A stretch of DNA of 64,000 bases. Origin: a virus. The stretch is from positions 1-64,000 of IMG/VR virus record IMGVR_UViG_3300032285_003360; one strand, given 5' to 3'. A model generated the notes under the pieces. That model was not told the DNA's origin and searched no databases. It saw only the letters and a list, made by a program, of their open reading frames with translations. The stretch's first letter is position 1. Each line of letters begins with the position of its first letter. This document shows, in pieces, positions 1 through 7,806 of the stretch. Both the position numbers and the translations under genes were made by a program.

Positions 1-36
1 TAACTTTTCAACTTCCTTTTCAGTAAATGTTTTCAT
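1..36 (-). CDS. Partial CDS, N-terminus only (runs off left edge)
   Basis: An ATG at 34-36 on the minus strand opens a frame reading MKTFTEKEVEKL before the window ends. It starts like the tagged family (M-K-T-F) but lacks the K-F-[F/L] continuation, so I do not count it. The ATG is preceded by AATAATATG-type sequence, the start context usual here, and by a palindrome at 86-101. Confidence 0.4.
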   Translation of the reverse strand, partial: MKTFTEKEVEKL

Positions 37-85
37 ATTATTTGTTTTTATATCACAAAAATATACAAAATATTTGAAATGATAT

Positions 86-101
86 TCAGTATTTATACTG
101 A
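86..101. promoter_or_regulatory. Palindrome TCAGTAT-TT-ATACTGA (copy 1)
   Basis: Perfect 7-base arms around a TT centre, lying between the stop of the tagged gene at 106 and the start of the next minus-strand gene at 36. The same palindrome with longer arms recurs at 10883-10902 in an equivalent place. It could be an operator or a weak terminator hairpin. The T-run directly after it is on the plus strand, which does not suit termination of the minus-strand genes. Confidence 0.45.
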
Positions 102-105
102 TTTT

Positions 106-411
106 TTAATTTTCAGCACGATATACTACACTATGATCTGTTATAAATGGTGTAACTATACCCATTGATATCCAATATGTTACAGTCATATTAGTATCTC
201 TTCTTGGATATACCTTAACAACAGCACGATATAATTCACCTTGATTATATGTTGTTTCGGTAATTACATAGTCGGCATCTTGAGTTATTACTCTTCGCCC
301 ACTTGTAAATCTTGTTGAAACATAATTAGCCACAATCCTAATTGCCTTTTGAGACCACTCACCATCATATTGAGTTGGTTGGGTTTCTGTGAGGAACTTA
401 AATGTTTTCAT
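106..411 (-). CDS. FKFL-tagged small protein, paralogue of 6290-6595
   Basis: 101 aa of unknown function. The tag is at residues 4-7 (MKTFKFL). The rest is a clear paralogue of the protein at 6290-6595: both share YDGEWSQ near residue 15, a basic alternating stretch ending in YVI, then VTYWISMG and VTPFITDHS near the C-terminus. No membrane segment or catalytic motif is evident. The composition fits a small alpha/beta fold. It is the last gene of the left array, and its ATG lies inside the end of the upstream frame at 398. Confidence 0.85.
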   Translation of the reverse strand: MKTFKFLTETQPTQYDGEWSQKAIRIVANYVSTRFTSGRRVITQDADYVITETTYNQGELYRAVVKVYPRRDTNMTVTYWISMGIVTPFITDHSVVYRAEN

Positions 412-688
412 TTGGTGTAAATGTTAATGTTACGTTTATATATTCTGTTTCTCGTCTTGGTAATAAAAATACTTGATTACCTCTTACTTCATATACATCA
501 GCATAATTATATGCTTCATGATCTCTTGTTATAAGACTTGCTTGAACTATGGTACCATCAGGAGTGTGTACAAAAATCATAGTTCTACGATTGTTTTGGT
601 CTATTGGAGTAACTCCTAAGAACCTGAAATTTGGAACATCGTATTCCTCAGGATTAAAAGGTTTTCTGAAGAACTTAAATGGTCTCAT
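398..688 (-). CDS. FKFF-tagged small protein
   Basis: 96 aa, unknown. I chose the ATG at 686-688, giving MRPFKFF, rather than 721, because it puts the tag at residues 4-7 as in the rest of the family and gives the usual 14-base overlap with the upstream gene. The body is beta-rich, with hydrophobic strands such as MIFVHT and VFLLP. Its last residues, ENI, are set by the overlap with the tag codons of the next gene. Confidence 0.8.
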   Translation of the reverse strand: MRPFKFFRKPFNPEEYDVPNFRFLGVTPIDQNNRRTMIFVHTPDGTIVQASLITRDHEAYNYADVYEVRGNQVFLLPRRETEYINVTLTFTPNENI

Positions 689-1019
689 ATAAGGATATAT
701 TTTCTTGAGTGGTAAATTCACAATAATATTCTGTATCAGGAAACTTTACACTATAATCTATCCCTATTCTATTAGGTATATTAAAATATGGTACAATATT
801 ATTTATCTTATAGAAATAAGTTACCCCTTCACCAATTTCGTTTTCTACTCTATACTCTACTGGTGAAAATAATATCATATTCTCCCTGTGTAAACCCACC
901 GCTACTTCCATTATATGTCCATACATATCTAATGGGATGCTGTAGGTTGTATTTGTATCCTTGGTGATTATTAGAATATATTGTATTATTGTCCCCGAAA
1001 AGAATTTAAATGGTTTCAT
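675..1019 (-). CDS. FKFF-tagged small protein
   Basis: 114 aa, unknown. The start is placed at 1019 (MKPFKFF) rather than 1049 because of the tag position. The C-terminus ETI with a TAA stop is read out of frame from the start and tag codons of the downstream gene at 686-688 (14-base overlap). The body is rich in beta-forming residues and has no recognisable domain. Confidence 0.8.
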   Translation of the reverse strand: MKPFKFFSGTIIQYILIITKDTNTTYSIPLDMYGHIMEVAVGLHRENMILFSPVEYRVENEIGEGVTYFYKINNIVPYFNIPNRIGIDYSVKFPDTEYYCEFTTQENISLYETI

Positions 1020-1485
1020 TATCTCTTGTGTGTAAGTTAACCTCAACAATTATTTGTCTAATGTGATTTATAGTGTCATCGTAACCACTTAATAATATAT
1101 CCTCAATTCTATCCGTTGTTATATAATCATCGAAAGTATATCCCCTACAATCATTGATAGTTGTTATTGCCGTGTATCTTGTGGTTAGATTATTCTCATC
1201 AGTGTATGTGAAATCACCACTGGTTATAATACAAATACTACTTATATCAAATGTTTCATTTCTCCAATTAATAAAATTCTGAATGGATGACGCAATTACC
1301 GCAATATCTCTTAAACCCATAGCCCCATAGAAAGAATTTCTTAGCATATGAAGGGGACTACCAGGAGGATTCATTAATCGAACCGGCACAAGTTCATTAG
1401 TAATAGTTCTACCCGAGACTCTTGTTGCTATTGGTAGACTATATCCATAATGATTATTTTCATGAAAGAATTTAAATGTTTTCAT
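1006..1485 (-). CDS. FKFF-tagged small protein
   Basis: 159 aa, starting MKTFKFFHEN. Unknown. A central segment of small and hydrophobic residues (near AVIASSIQNF) could be an amphipathic helix. The last residues, ETI, come from the 14-base overlap with the downstream tag. The ATG shares one base with the stop of the upstream gene (TAATG), suggesting translational coupling. Confidence 0.85.
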   Translation of the reverse strand: MKTFKFFHENNHYGYSLPIATRVSGRTITNELVPVRLMNPPGSPLHMLRNSFYGAMGLRDIAVIASSIQNFINWRNETFDISSICIITSGDFTYTDENNLTTRYTAITTINDCRGYTFDDYITTDRIEDILLSGYDDTINHIRQIIVEVNLHTRDNETI

Positions 1486-1844
1486 TATCTATAAATTACA
1501 TGAACGGTTGGATAAGATACATTAACAATCATCCAATCCCAATTTGTTCTCCATATCTTTACTTTAGCTGAAAACAATGGACAGTTAACACCTATTTTAC
1601 TTTCTATGTTGGGTGTTTCCATTAGTTCACACGTTTTATCTATGGATGGAAGATATATTAAATGCTTGTTAGGGTTTCCATACTCATTTGAAAAATATAA
1701 ATCGCTAAGCCATTCCTTTATAACTTCGGAGAATTCATTGGTCCAACATAAGTTTGACTCATCTGTTCTCTTAATGCGATTCATTATCTCTATTTGAAAT
1801 AATGGTTTTAATTTTTTCTTATCAAAGAATTTAAATGGTATCAT
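1485..1844 (-). CDS. FKFF-tagged small protein
   Basis: 119 aa from the ATG at 1842-1844 (MIPFKFFDKKK). The longer frame from 1877 would bury the tag and overlap the upstream gene by 47 bases. The N-terminal third is lysine-rich and the middle is tryptophan- and cysteine-containing with no spaced metal motif. Function unknown. Confidence 0.8.
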   Translation of the reverse strand: MIPFKFFDKKKLKPLFQIEIMNRIKRTDESNLCWTNEFSEVIKEWLSDLYFSNEYGNPNKHLIYLPSIDKTCELMETPNIESKIGVNCPLFSAKVKIWRTNWDWMIVNVSYPTVHVIYR

Positions 1845-2166
1845 ATTGGTTGTTTTGTATTCTTGCCATAAATTCATTACCTTGCATTCTAAATCTAAAA
1901 TGTGTTGGTGTTGTGTTTAACTCGATAACGCTATAATCAATTTCAACCATATCGGGTAAAATGTTATCATAAGTTCTCCACCCGTTTATTCTCAAGAAAC
2001 CGTTGATTGGAACATTAACAAGATGAAAAGGCATATCAATACCCATAATGCTTATATTGTTTAATTGTTTATATATTAGCACGTGAATTAAAACTGTATC
2101 CATATCAAAACTAAGATAATGATTCCCAATTGGTTTTGGTTTTTCAAAGAATTTAAACTCTCGCAT
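1831..2166 (-). CDS. FKFF-tagged small protein
   Basis: 111 aa, starting MREFKFFEKP. Beta-rich, with strands VLIHVLIY and VEIDYSVIEL. No known family recognised. It ends in DTI through the 14-base overlap with the next tag. Its own start lies inside the stop of the gene at 2153. Confidence 0.85.
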   Translation of the reverse strand: MREFKFFEKPKPIGNHYLSFDMDTVLIHVLIYKQLNNISIMGIDMPFHLVNVPINGFLRINGWRTYDNILPDMVEIDYSVIELNTTPTHFRFRMQGNEFMARIQNNQYDTI

Positions 2167-2470
2167 TGTCTACTAAACGATTTATTGTTCTATAATCAAA
2201 TTCATTAATATACCTGGTTGATATCCCCGTAGTAAAATTCAATACCCTATAATGAATCCTAAAGTAATCAACGAAAGATTCAACTTGCAATATTCTTATT
2301 TCACTATTATGTGAGGTAAGAACATCAGTGAAGATAAGAGACGCATCGGTAACATTTGAACCATTTACAATTTGTTGAACCATTAAATTGGTTACCACGT
2401 CTTCATACTCATTGCGATATAATGCATTCAATTGATTTGAGTTGTTATTAAAAAATTTAAATTTGTTCAT
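2153..2470 (-). CDS. FKFF-tagged small protein
   Basis: 105 aa, starting MNKFKFFNNN. Unknown. The body alternates hydrophobic and polar residues and ends in ARV, set by overlap with the next gene. Here the tag is encoded with TTT at each Phe and AAA at Lys, whereas neighbours use TTC and AAG, showing codon drift within the tag. Confidence 0.85.
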   Translation of the reverse strand: MNKFKFFNNNSNQLNALYRNEYEDVVTNLMVQQIVNGSNVTDASLIFTDVLTSHNSEIRILQVESFVDYFRIHYRVLNFTTGISTRYINEFDYRTINRLVDNARV

Positions 2471-2473
2471 AGT

Positions 2474-2761
2474 TTAATCAGTATTTCTTGATGGGTGATT
2501 GTGATAACATTCCAACCAACCTCTCTCCCATGCTCTATGTAATGAATATATTAGTTGTTCACGGTTACTAAATGGATTACTATGAATTTCCCTTCCTTGT
2601 TCACAAGCCCTCCAACCTCTTCTGAATGTCCTTTCTTCTTCAGGTGTTTCACAACTTTCGGGATATGGTATTTCACTAGTGATAACTCTTGGATACCTCG
2701 GTTGCACAAATACTATACGTTCAATAATACCTCTGAAAAACTTAAATGGGTGTATATTCAT
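2474..2761 (-). CDS. FKFF-tagged protein with RMF-like motif
   Basis: 95 aa. The tag is two residues further in than usual (MNIHPFKFF). The C-terminal half (about residues 43-85) reads F-R-R-G-W-R-A-C-E-Q-G-R, then S-N-P-F, then H-R-A-W-E-R-G-W. This is the spacing of ribosome modulation factor (RMF): RG-[YW]-x-A-x-x-x-G, then [CN]-P-[YF], then W-x-x-G-W. I infer an RMF-like fold; whether it binds ribosomes is unknown. Related motifs occur in the genes at 3097 and 5310. Confidence 0.75.
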   Translation of the reverse strand: MNIHPFKFFRGIIERIVFVQPRYPRVITSEIPYPESCETPEEERTFRRGWRACEQGREIHSNPFSNREQLIYSLHRAWERGWLECYHNHPSRNTD

Positions 2762-3110
2762 AATATATTATTTTAACAGGAGATGAGTCAAAATTAACAT
2801 AATCAATATATTGTCGATCATCTTCAGTTAAAGTTGCCCCATTTGGTATCAACGCTTCAATTGATTGGATAACAGGTATATCCAATCTAACATAAAAGAA
2901 TTCTTCCAATGTTCCTTCATATACTCTTTGTATCCAATTATCTGCAAAGACATGAATACCTCTTGCCCAAGCAATAACACTGGAATTTAGAATATTACGA
3001 TAGTCACCATCATTCCAATAACGGATTACTTGTTCGTTATCCAATACTGGTCTTGGTGGTTCCATTGGTGGTTGTCGCCAACCATCATCAAAAAATTTAA
3101 AATCCATCAT
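2742..3110 (-). CDS. FKFF-tagged small protein
   Basis: 122 aa, starting MMDFKFFDDGW followed by a proline-rich linker (PPMEPPRP), as if the tag were tethered flexibly. The remainder is probably helical with an acidic face. It ends EYTPI through a 20-base overlap with the downstream gene, longer by two codons because that gene has its tag two residues later. Function unknown. Confidence 0.85.
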   Translation of the reverse strand: MMDFKFFDDGWRQPPMEPPRPVLDNEQVIRYWNDGDYRNILNSSVIAWARGIHVFADNWIQRVYEGTLEEFFYVRLDIPVIQSIEALIPNGATLTEDDRQYIDYVNFDSSPVKIIYYEYTPI

Positions 3111-3333
3111 TTGCTCTTTGTTGTGCTTGTCTTAATATTTCATAACCTTCCTCTAATTCCCATCCCTGTTCAAACGCCTCAGCTAATTCTGGCGTTAAAA
3201 ATGGATTATAATCTATTGATGCACCATTCAAATAAGACTCTCTTCCTATTTGTATCGCTTGGTTAATGCTGTAATGTGATGGATATTGATTCGATTCATC
3301 CTCCTCCGATAAAAATTTAAAATCTTTTATCAT
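3097..3333 (-). CDS. FKFL-tagged protein with RMF-like motif
   Basis: 78 aa from the ATG at 3331-3333 (MIKDFKFL), which overlaps the upstream TGA by four bases. The frame from 3345 would add only MGRR. After an acidic stretch it reads I-G-R-E-S-Y-L-N-G, then Y-N-P-F, then AFEQGWEL-E-E-G-Y. This resembles a diverged RMF motif, weaker than in the gene at 2474. Last residues DGF are set by overlap. Confidence 0.75.
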   Translation of the reverse strand: MIKDFKFLSEEDESNQYPSHYSINQAIQIGRESYLNGASIDYNPFLTPELAEAFEQGWELEEGYEILRQAQQRANDGF

Positions 3334-3710
3334 TCTTCTTCCCAATTACAACGTTCATAAATTATTTGCGTCATCTCCGCTTCAACATCAATACCAGTCC
3401 ATGCGTTATGTTGTAAATCTGAAATGTATCCACTTATCTCAGGACTAAACATCATAACTATAACTTCATCAATTTTATATTGTATAAAATTTGGACTATA
3501 ATCTGTTAGTTTATCTCTAAACAATTTGGTCATGATAACAATCAACATTGAATATCTTGGTTCATATAAATTGTTATTTGTAATGTGGTTATATGTTTTA
3601 TTTAATACATCAATCAATAACTCTTCATTGATTGCGTCAACTAATAAACCAGTTTGTTCCCAATCTACTTTTGATTCTTTATCATTAAAAAATTTAAACG
3701 CTTTTATCAT
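3330..3710 (-). CDS. FKFF-tagged small protein
   Basis: 126 aa, starting MIKAFKFFND. Mostly helical by composition, with no recognised domain. The stop TGA overlaps the next ATG (ATGA) and its start overlaps the stop of the C-terminally tagged gene at 3710. At this junction an FKFF codon run closing one gene and one opening the next lie within about 40 bases. Confidence 0.85.
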   Translation of the reverse strand: MIKAFKFFNDKESKVDWEQTGLLVDAINEELLIDVLNKTYNHITNNNLYEPRYSMLIVIMTKLFRDKLTDYSPNFIQYKIDEVIVMMFSPEISGYISDLQHNAWTGIDVEAEMTQIIYERCNWEEE

Positions 3711-4186
3711 TAATTAAAAAATTTAAATGATTCACGATGTTCTATTGAACCTGTTACATATTCTCTTCGTATTGGTTGTGTTGTTACCCAAAGCTCATGA
3801 TTGTATTTGTCTCTCGCATCAACTATTTTTTTAAACCAATATCTCGCATATAAATCCGAACCACCTTTGTTGTGAATATAATGATTAGTATTTGATGGCG
3901 TTAATAATTTTATACTTTCAACATCACCTCTCCTATGAATATGATTAAAGAATATTATTTCATCATTGGTATATGGATTAGTTTCTTCAGGTTTATGATA
4001 AGTTTGTTGACCATAACTACCGTTCCTAACCATAACATAAGTGCAGTTCTTGATGGCTTCGTAAGTTACTTTATAGTATTTGTAATCTTTTGAATTAACT
4101 GACATTGTAACAATTAAAAGCACTAAACCGCATAACAATAATGCTACCGCGATAGTTAATAATATTGGAATTGTAGGGTTATTCAT
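3710..4186 (-). CDS. Membrane protein with C-terminal FKFF tag
   Basis: 158 aa. Residues 5-28 form a strong transmembrane helix (IPILLTIAVALLLCGLVLLI). The tag is the extreme C-terminus, ESFKFFN-stop, instead of the N-terminus. If the N-terminus is anchored, the free C-terminus is the end available to a partner on one side of the membrane. The soluble part is basic and Tyr-rich with no known domain. Confidence 0.85.
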   Translation of the reverse strand: MNNPTIPILLTIAVALLLCGLVLLIVTMSVNSKDYKYYKVTYEAIKNCTYVMVRNGSYGQQTYHKPEETNPYTNDEIIFFNHIHRRGDVESIKLLTPSNTNHYIHNKGGSDLYARYWFKKIVDARDKYNHELWVTTQPIRREYVTGSIEHRESFKFFN

Positions 4187-4195
4187 GGCATAAAT

Positions 4196-4510
4196 TTAAT
4201 ACAAATCTTCTGAATACAAAATTATTTTTTTTTCTTTTGTTTGTCCTGCTTCAAATGCGATAAGAGCCGCTTCTTCTCTACCAACAAATCTGTTATCACT
4301 TGTCAAGAAACCTTGCACATAATCGCCTGATTCACTGTCTCTTAGACCTGTGATAGCAACTTTTTGATATATGCAGTTAGGATGTCTCCATCCACAAAAT
4401 ACAATACCTTTATTCACATTGTATGGGCCGAATCCTCTTGGTTCCAATACTTCCGGTTTCAATAACGGTAGTTCTTTATACCATATTGCGGCGCATAATA
4501 TTGATATCAT
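4196..4510 (-). CDS. Conserved phage-type hypothetical protein
   Basis: 104 aa, untagged. Contains FCGWRHPNCI and then VQGFLTSDNRFVGREEAALIAF, a pattern I recall from small hypothetical proteins of many phages and bacteria. Function not known. Its start (ATGATATC) shares one base with the TAA of the upstream C-tagged gene. The first ten residues are hydrophobic but too short for a secure membrane segment. Confidence 0.8.
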   Translation of the reverse strand: MISILCAAIWYKELPLLKPEVLEPRGFGPYNVNKGIVFCGWRHPNCIYQKVAITGLRDSESGDYVQGFLTSDNRFVGREEAALIAFEAGQTKEKKIILYSEDLY

Positions 4511-4977
4511 TAATTTAAAAATTTGAATTCTTTTTTTGGTTCCTCAGCTCTGAATGGTCGCATATAAGCATCATGTCTTAGTTGTGAATATCTTTCTCTC
4601 ATTTCTCTCCAATTGTATATGTCAACCTTTTCATCTCTCAATTTACAAAACTTATTATAATAATACCAACGAAATAAATTACCATACCTCGTAGATTTAT
4701 GTATGTAAAGATTCTCATCTAATTTTAAATCTCCGTCGGGAAAAAACACGATACAATCACTAACCGGTATGAACTCTACTCTACGTATATCGTAATCATA
4801 TAATCTAAAAAGACTACCATGACCAACATGAGGTTCATATTTATAAACATCACGATTCATTAATTTATAAATCTCCCTATACTTCTGAAAGTCAGGTATT
4901 GATTGTAAATGAAGACCTCCATATATAAAGAAGGATATCCCTGTCAGTATTTCTACTACGATTGTTGGGTTGCTCAT
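4510..4977 (-). CDS. Membrane-anchored protein with C-terminal FKFL tag
   Basis: 155 aa. N-terminus MSNPTIVVEILTGISFFIYGG is hydrophobic and likely membrane-inserted. The C-terminus is EPKKEFKFLN. The N-terminus (M-x-N-P-T-I) also resembles that of the C-tagged protein at 3710, which suggests a shared origin with heavy divergence between. The body is rich in Tyr and Arg. Confidence 0.82.
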   Translation of the reverse strand: MSNPTIVVEILTGISFFIYGGLHLQSIPDFQKYREIYKLMNRDVYKYEPHVGHGSLFRLYDYDIRRVEFIPVSDCIVFFPDGDLKLDENLYIHKSTRYGNLFRWYYYNKFCKLRDEKVDIYNWREMRERYSQLRHDAYMRPFRAEEPKKEFKFLN

Positions 4978-5300
4978 AACGAATATATTATTTTTAGTTT
5001 AGCTTTTCTTCTAATGAATCTCGAAGCCACCTGACGCATATTGAAAACGATGCAGGAATCAAAATAGCCGGTTTCTTTAATAAAGATTTCATATAATGTT
5101 GGTGTTGTCCCTCTTGTTAGATTATAGAACTCCAAAATATTTCCATTGAACTCCAATAAATTACTATCATCCCCATCATAAGGATATTCGCTCCATATGA
5201 AAACCAAATGCTGATTTCTATTGAATTGATTTTTTAATTCAAAAAGACTAATCGATTTTCTTGGTTTTTTAGATATTTGTAAAAATTTAAATTCTTTCAT
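4974..5300 (-). CDS. FKFL-tagged small protein
   Basis: 108 aa, starting MKEFKFLQIS. Lys/Arg-rich at both ends with a beta-like centre. No family recognised. Its TGA overlaps the ATG of the C-tagged gene at 4977 by four bases. Confidence 0.83.
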   Translation of the reverse strand: MKEFKFLQISKKPRKSISLFELKNQFNRNQHLVFIWSEYPYDGDDSNLLEFNGNILEFYNLTRGTTPTLYEIFIKETGYFDSCIVFNMRQVASRFIRRKAKLKIIYSL

Positions 5301-5309
5301 ATTATTTTT

Positions 5310-5834
5310 TTATATTATATCAGGAAAATTATACATAGGGTGACCGTAAATTATTCTTTGTCCTTCAACTATGTTTCCACTAACCACACTTCTCATCAAC
5401 ATAACCTTATATGGCACATATGTTTCCTCATCATATCTAACTTCCGACACATCATGAAAATCAAAATCTTCTATATTATAATATTCAGGATATGTTTCAT
5501 CTATTGGTGGATTGGGATTTACATTTCTAAAGTTTTGACCTGTTCTATTACGACGTTCCCACCATGCATGCCATCCTCTGTTCCATAACTCCGCAGGTAT
5601 TGGATTAATATGTGGATTATTGTAATTGGCATCTCGTGCTGCTTCCCATCCTCGGATGTATACTTCCATATCTTCTATTGGACCGTCTCTCAATTCTCGT
5701 GGCATCATATTCCAATGACGACGTGATATACCTTCTGGTGGATTATCAGGAACATACGGTTCATAGTTCCAATACCAATCCTCGTCAAGAATTGTTTTAT
5801 CGTTTGATTGTAAAAATTTAAATCGGTTTATCAT
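5310..5834 (-). CDS. FKFL-tagged protein with RMF-like motif
   Basis: 174 aa, starting MINRFKFLQSN. Residues about 55-95 read Y-I-R-G-W-E-A-A-R-D-A-N, then I-N-P-I, then L-W-N-R-G-W-H-A-W-W. This is close to the RMF arrangement (RGW-x-A, NP, W-x-x-GW). A longer acidic C-terminal domain follows, with beta strands. Third and largest tagged protein with this motif. Function unknown; ribosome binding would be inference. Confidence 0.8.
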   Translation of the reverse strand: MINRFKFLQSNDKTILDEDWYWNYEPYVPDNPPEGISRRHWNMMPRELRDGPIEDMEVYIRGWEAARDANYNNPHINPIPAELWNRGWHAWWERRNRTGQNFRNVNPNPPIDETYPEYYNIEDFDFHDVSEVRYDEETYVPYKVMLMRSVVSGNIVEGQRIIYGHPMYNFPDII

Positions 5835-5835
5835 A

Positions 5836-6303
5836 TTATCCTCTTCTTTGTAAATTAACTAAAGGAACACTAACACGATATCTTTGCGGTGGTGTGTTGT
5901 GTGTTGTTATTTCATAAAGTATGTGCATCATCCCACCAATATTGATACCACTAATAATGGTTAGTAATGGATTATCAGGTTCTCCAATTAAAATTTGATT
6001 ATATCCTCTCCAATATAAACGATGTTGCATTCTTCTTCTTACAATATGGATAACTTTGCTGTCATATCTGTTCACCATGTTTACAGGTATTCGTATATAA
6101 CCTGCGGGTATAAACTCAGGATCTCTCACTATTTCTTGAACTCTATGCGATAATTCCCCTAAAGTGGTTCTGTTATATAGGTCTGAATTAATAGGTCTAT
6201 CATAAGCATTTGGGAATGGAATACCGCCAAGATGATAATCATCCAACGCATCCATCCAATCGGTGAATACTCTTTCCTTTTCAAAAAATCTAAACTTCTT
6301 CAT
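5836..6303 (-). CDS. Tagged small protein (variant FRFF)
   Basis: 155 aa, starting MKKFRFFEKE. The only member with Arg in place of Lys, a conservative change that again points to selection on the peptide. Because AGA replaces AAA, the upstream gene ends here with TAG rather than TAA. The body is basic with an internal RRRMQHRLYWRGY stretch that could contact nucleic acid; this is speculation. Confidence 0.82.
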   Translation of the reverse strand: MKKFRFFEKERVFTDWMDALDDYHLGGIPFPNAYDRPINSDLYNRTTLGELSHRVQEIVRDPEFIPAGYIRIPVNMVNRYDSKVIHIVRRRMQHRLYWRGYNQILIGEPDNPLLTIISGINIGGMMHILYEITTHNTPPQRYRVSVPLVNLQRRG

Positions 6304-6595
6304 TGTATACTATACTATGGTCTGTTATAAATGGTGTAACTCTACCCATCGATATCCAATACGTTACTCTAATATTAGCATCTCTAATTGGGAATACTTT
6401 AACAACTGCACCAGCTAATTCGCCATGTTGATATGTTACTTCAGCAATAACGTATTGAGCATCCTCAGTTGATATACTTTGGCCGCTTCTAAATCTTCCA
6501 GCAACATATTCAACAACAACCCTAATGGCCATCTGAGACCATTCACCATCATAGCTTGTTAGATTGTTATCTTTGAAAAATTTAAATAATTTCAT
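6290..6595 (-). CDS. FKFF-tagged small protein, paralogue of 106-411
   Basis: 101 aa, exactly the length of its paralogue at 106-411, and similar along the whole length. They share YDGEWSQ, GRF-x-SG, VTYWISMG and VTPFITDHS. The last codons differ because each is fixed by what lies downstream. The duplication implies that the array grew partly by copying. Function unknown. Confidence 0.87.
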   Translation of the reverse strand: MKLFKFFKDNNLTSYDGEWSQMAIRVVVEYVAGRFRSGQSISTEDAQYVIAEVTYQHGELAGAVVKVFPIRDANIRVTYWISMGRVTPFITDHSIVYNEEV

Positions 6596-6909
6596 CGTGT
6601 TCTCCTCCTTCTTTGTTTTTCAAACCATTCATTATATTTGTCTAGTTTGTCTTGTCCTTTCCAAATGTCAATACACCAATAAGCATTTTGTTTATGTTTA
6701 AAATACCATAAAGCTTCGTGGTCTGGTTTGAATTTAAATCCAAACCTTTTATCAACTATTCTTGTTACAATGGTATACTTTGGAATAACTTTACCTGAAG
6801 GTGATGTCATTCGCTCTTTATTCACGGTATAAAACCATTCATCGACATTGATGTCATGCCCATCATGTGATTTCACTAAAACAGTTGAAAAAAACTTAAA
6901 CGATTTCAT
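6592..6909 (-). CDS. FKFF-tagged small protein
   Basis: 105 aa, starting MKSFKFFSTV and ending in an arginine-rich tail (QRRRRTR). Includes a Trp/Lys/His-rich middle (WYFKHKQNAYWCID). No known family. Stop overlaps the next start (ATGA). Confidence 0.83.
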   Translation of the reverse strand: MKSFKFFSTVLVKSHDGHDINVDEWFYTVNKERMTSPSGKVIPKYTIVTRIVDKRFGFKFKPDHEALWYFKHKQNAYWCIDIWKGQDKLDKYNEWFEKQRRRRTR

Positions 6910-7264
6910 AATATATTCTTAGTTTTTGTTCTTTTTTAATTCTTCTTCTATTATATGTAAAATAATCATGGTCACCTCTTAATTGCCAATGTCTCCAACC
7001 TCGTGAATAAAAATGAATCACATGAATCAATGGTTTCCTAAAATTAGCATACCAACACATTCTTGGGTGATTTATTACTGTTTCTCTGAATTCAATAAAT
7101 GTTCCTTCAAATATTTGCATATCAGGAATATTTGTGAAAAGTTCACATGTTGTTGCAAGTTTTAATGACGCACAAGTTTTAGTATTATGTCCTATTGTGT
7201 AATCAATCCACACATAACCATAGTCTCTTTCTTGTCTCTTCACTAAAAATTTAAATGGCTTCAT
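6896..7264 (-). CDS. FKFL-tagged small protein
   Basis: 122 aa, starting MKPFKFLVKRQ. Basic, with a C-terminal RRRIKKEQKLR segment. Ends in EIV by a 14-base overlap with the gene below. Unknown. It follows an untagged oxygenase gene and is the upstream end of the contiguous tagged array. Confidence 0.83.
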   Translation of the reverse strand: MKPFKFLVKRQERDYGYVWIDYTIGHNTKTCASLKLATTCELFTNIPDMQIFEGTFIEFRETVINHPRMCWYANFRKPLIHVIHFYSRGWRHWQLRGDHDYFTYNRRRIKKEQKLRIYYEIV

Positions 7265-7267
7265 AGT

Positions 7268-7789
7268 TTATATGAATTTTTTATTTTTAAATTTAACTTG
7301 TGATTTTTTAAAAAAAACCAAAACAACAGTTCTACTTCCTTTTATAATTTTAGTCACTTCATGTTGAAGCATTGAATTAAACATAAAACAATTGCCAGTT
7401 TTTTTGTTTAAGGTTATATGTTCACCATTTTTTAAATCAATTATTAAATCCCCACCCTCGTAATCATCATTCAATAGTAACCCAACACTTAATAATCTAT
7501 TATACGCGTTATCATCATGCTTACCAAATTTATCGCCAACGTCATATTTTTGTAAATAAAATTCTTTTTGAACCGAACCTTCCCAATCTATGTTGATGTC
7601 ATTTATCCCTTCAACCCACGACATTAATTTATTTAAAACCATAAAATCAGATTTCATTGTTAAAAACTTTGCAGTATAACTTATGTATCCACCGACCTCA
7701 GTGCTGTCTATTGGTTTATCCACATATTTTTGTAATATATTGTTACACTCCTCAGCCGTAAATAAAATATCTTGTTTAAAATCTATCAT
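7268..7789 (-). CDS. 2-oxoglutarate/Fe(II) oxygenase (prolyl-4-hydroxylase type)
   Basis: 173 aa. Iron ligands visible as H91-x-D93 and H143, with R153 as the usual 2-oxoglutarate salt-bridge residue; the double-stranded beta-helix core spans about residues 78-160. The length fits compact phage and bacterial PHD/P4H-like enzymes, which hydroxylate protein or small-molecule substrates; the substrate here is unknown. Phages often carry such genes. It sits between tagged genes and the NlpC gene with no overlap. Confidence 0.85.
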   Translation of the reverse strand: MIDFKQDILFTAEECNNILQKYVDKPIDSTEVGGYISYTAKFLTMKSDFMVLNKLMSWVEGINDINIDWEGSVQKEFYLQKYDVGDKFGKHDDNAYNRLLSVGLLLNDDYEGGDLIIDLKNGEHITLNKKTGNCFMFNSMLQHEVTKIIKGSRTVVLVFFKKSQVKFKNKKFI

Positions 7790-7806
7790 TCAATTTATTA
7801 ATACAT

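Noticed and set aside
2555-2776. Plus-strand ORF opposite the tagged array, and similar plus-strand ORFs to 9302
   Set aside because: Shadow frames of well-supported minus-strand genes, with low-complexity hydrophobic content and no gene-like joints.
106-7264. The tag being the T4 capsid-targeting sequence itself
   Set aside because: T4 leaders (M-K-T-Y-Q-E-F-I type) are N-terminal and followed by a protease site; here four tags are C-terminal and no common cleavage site follows. Kept only as an analogy.
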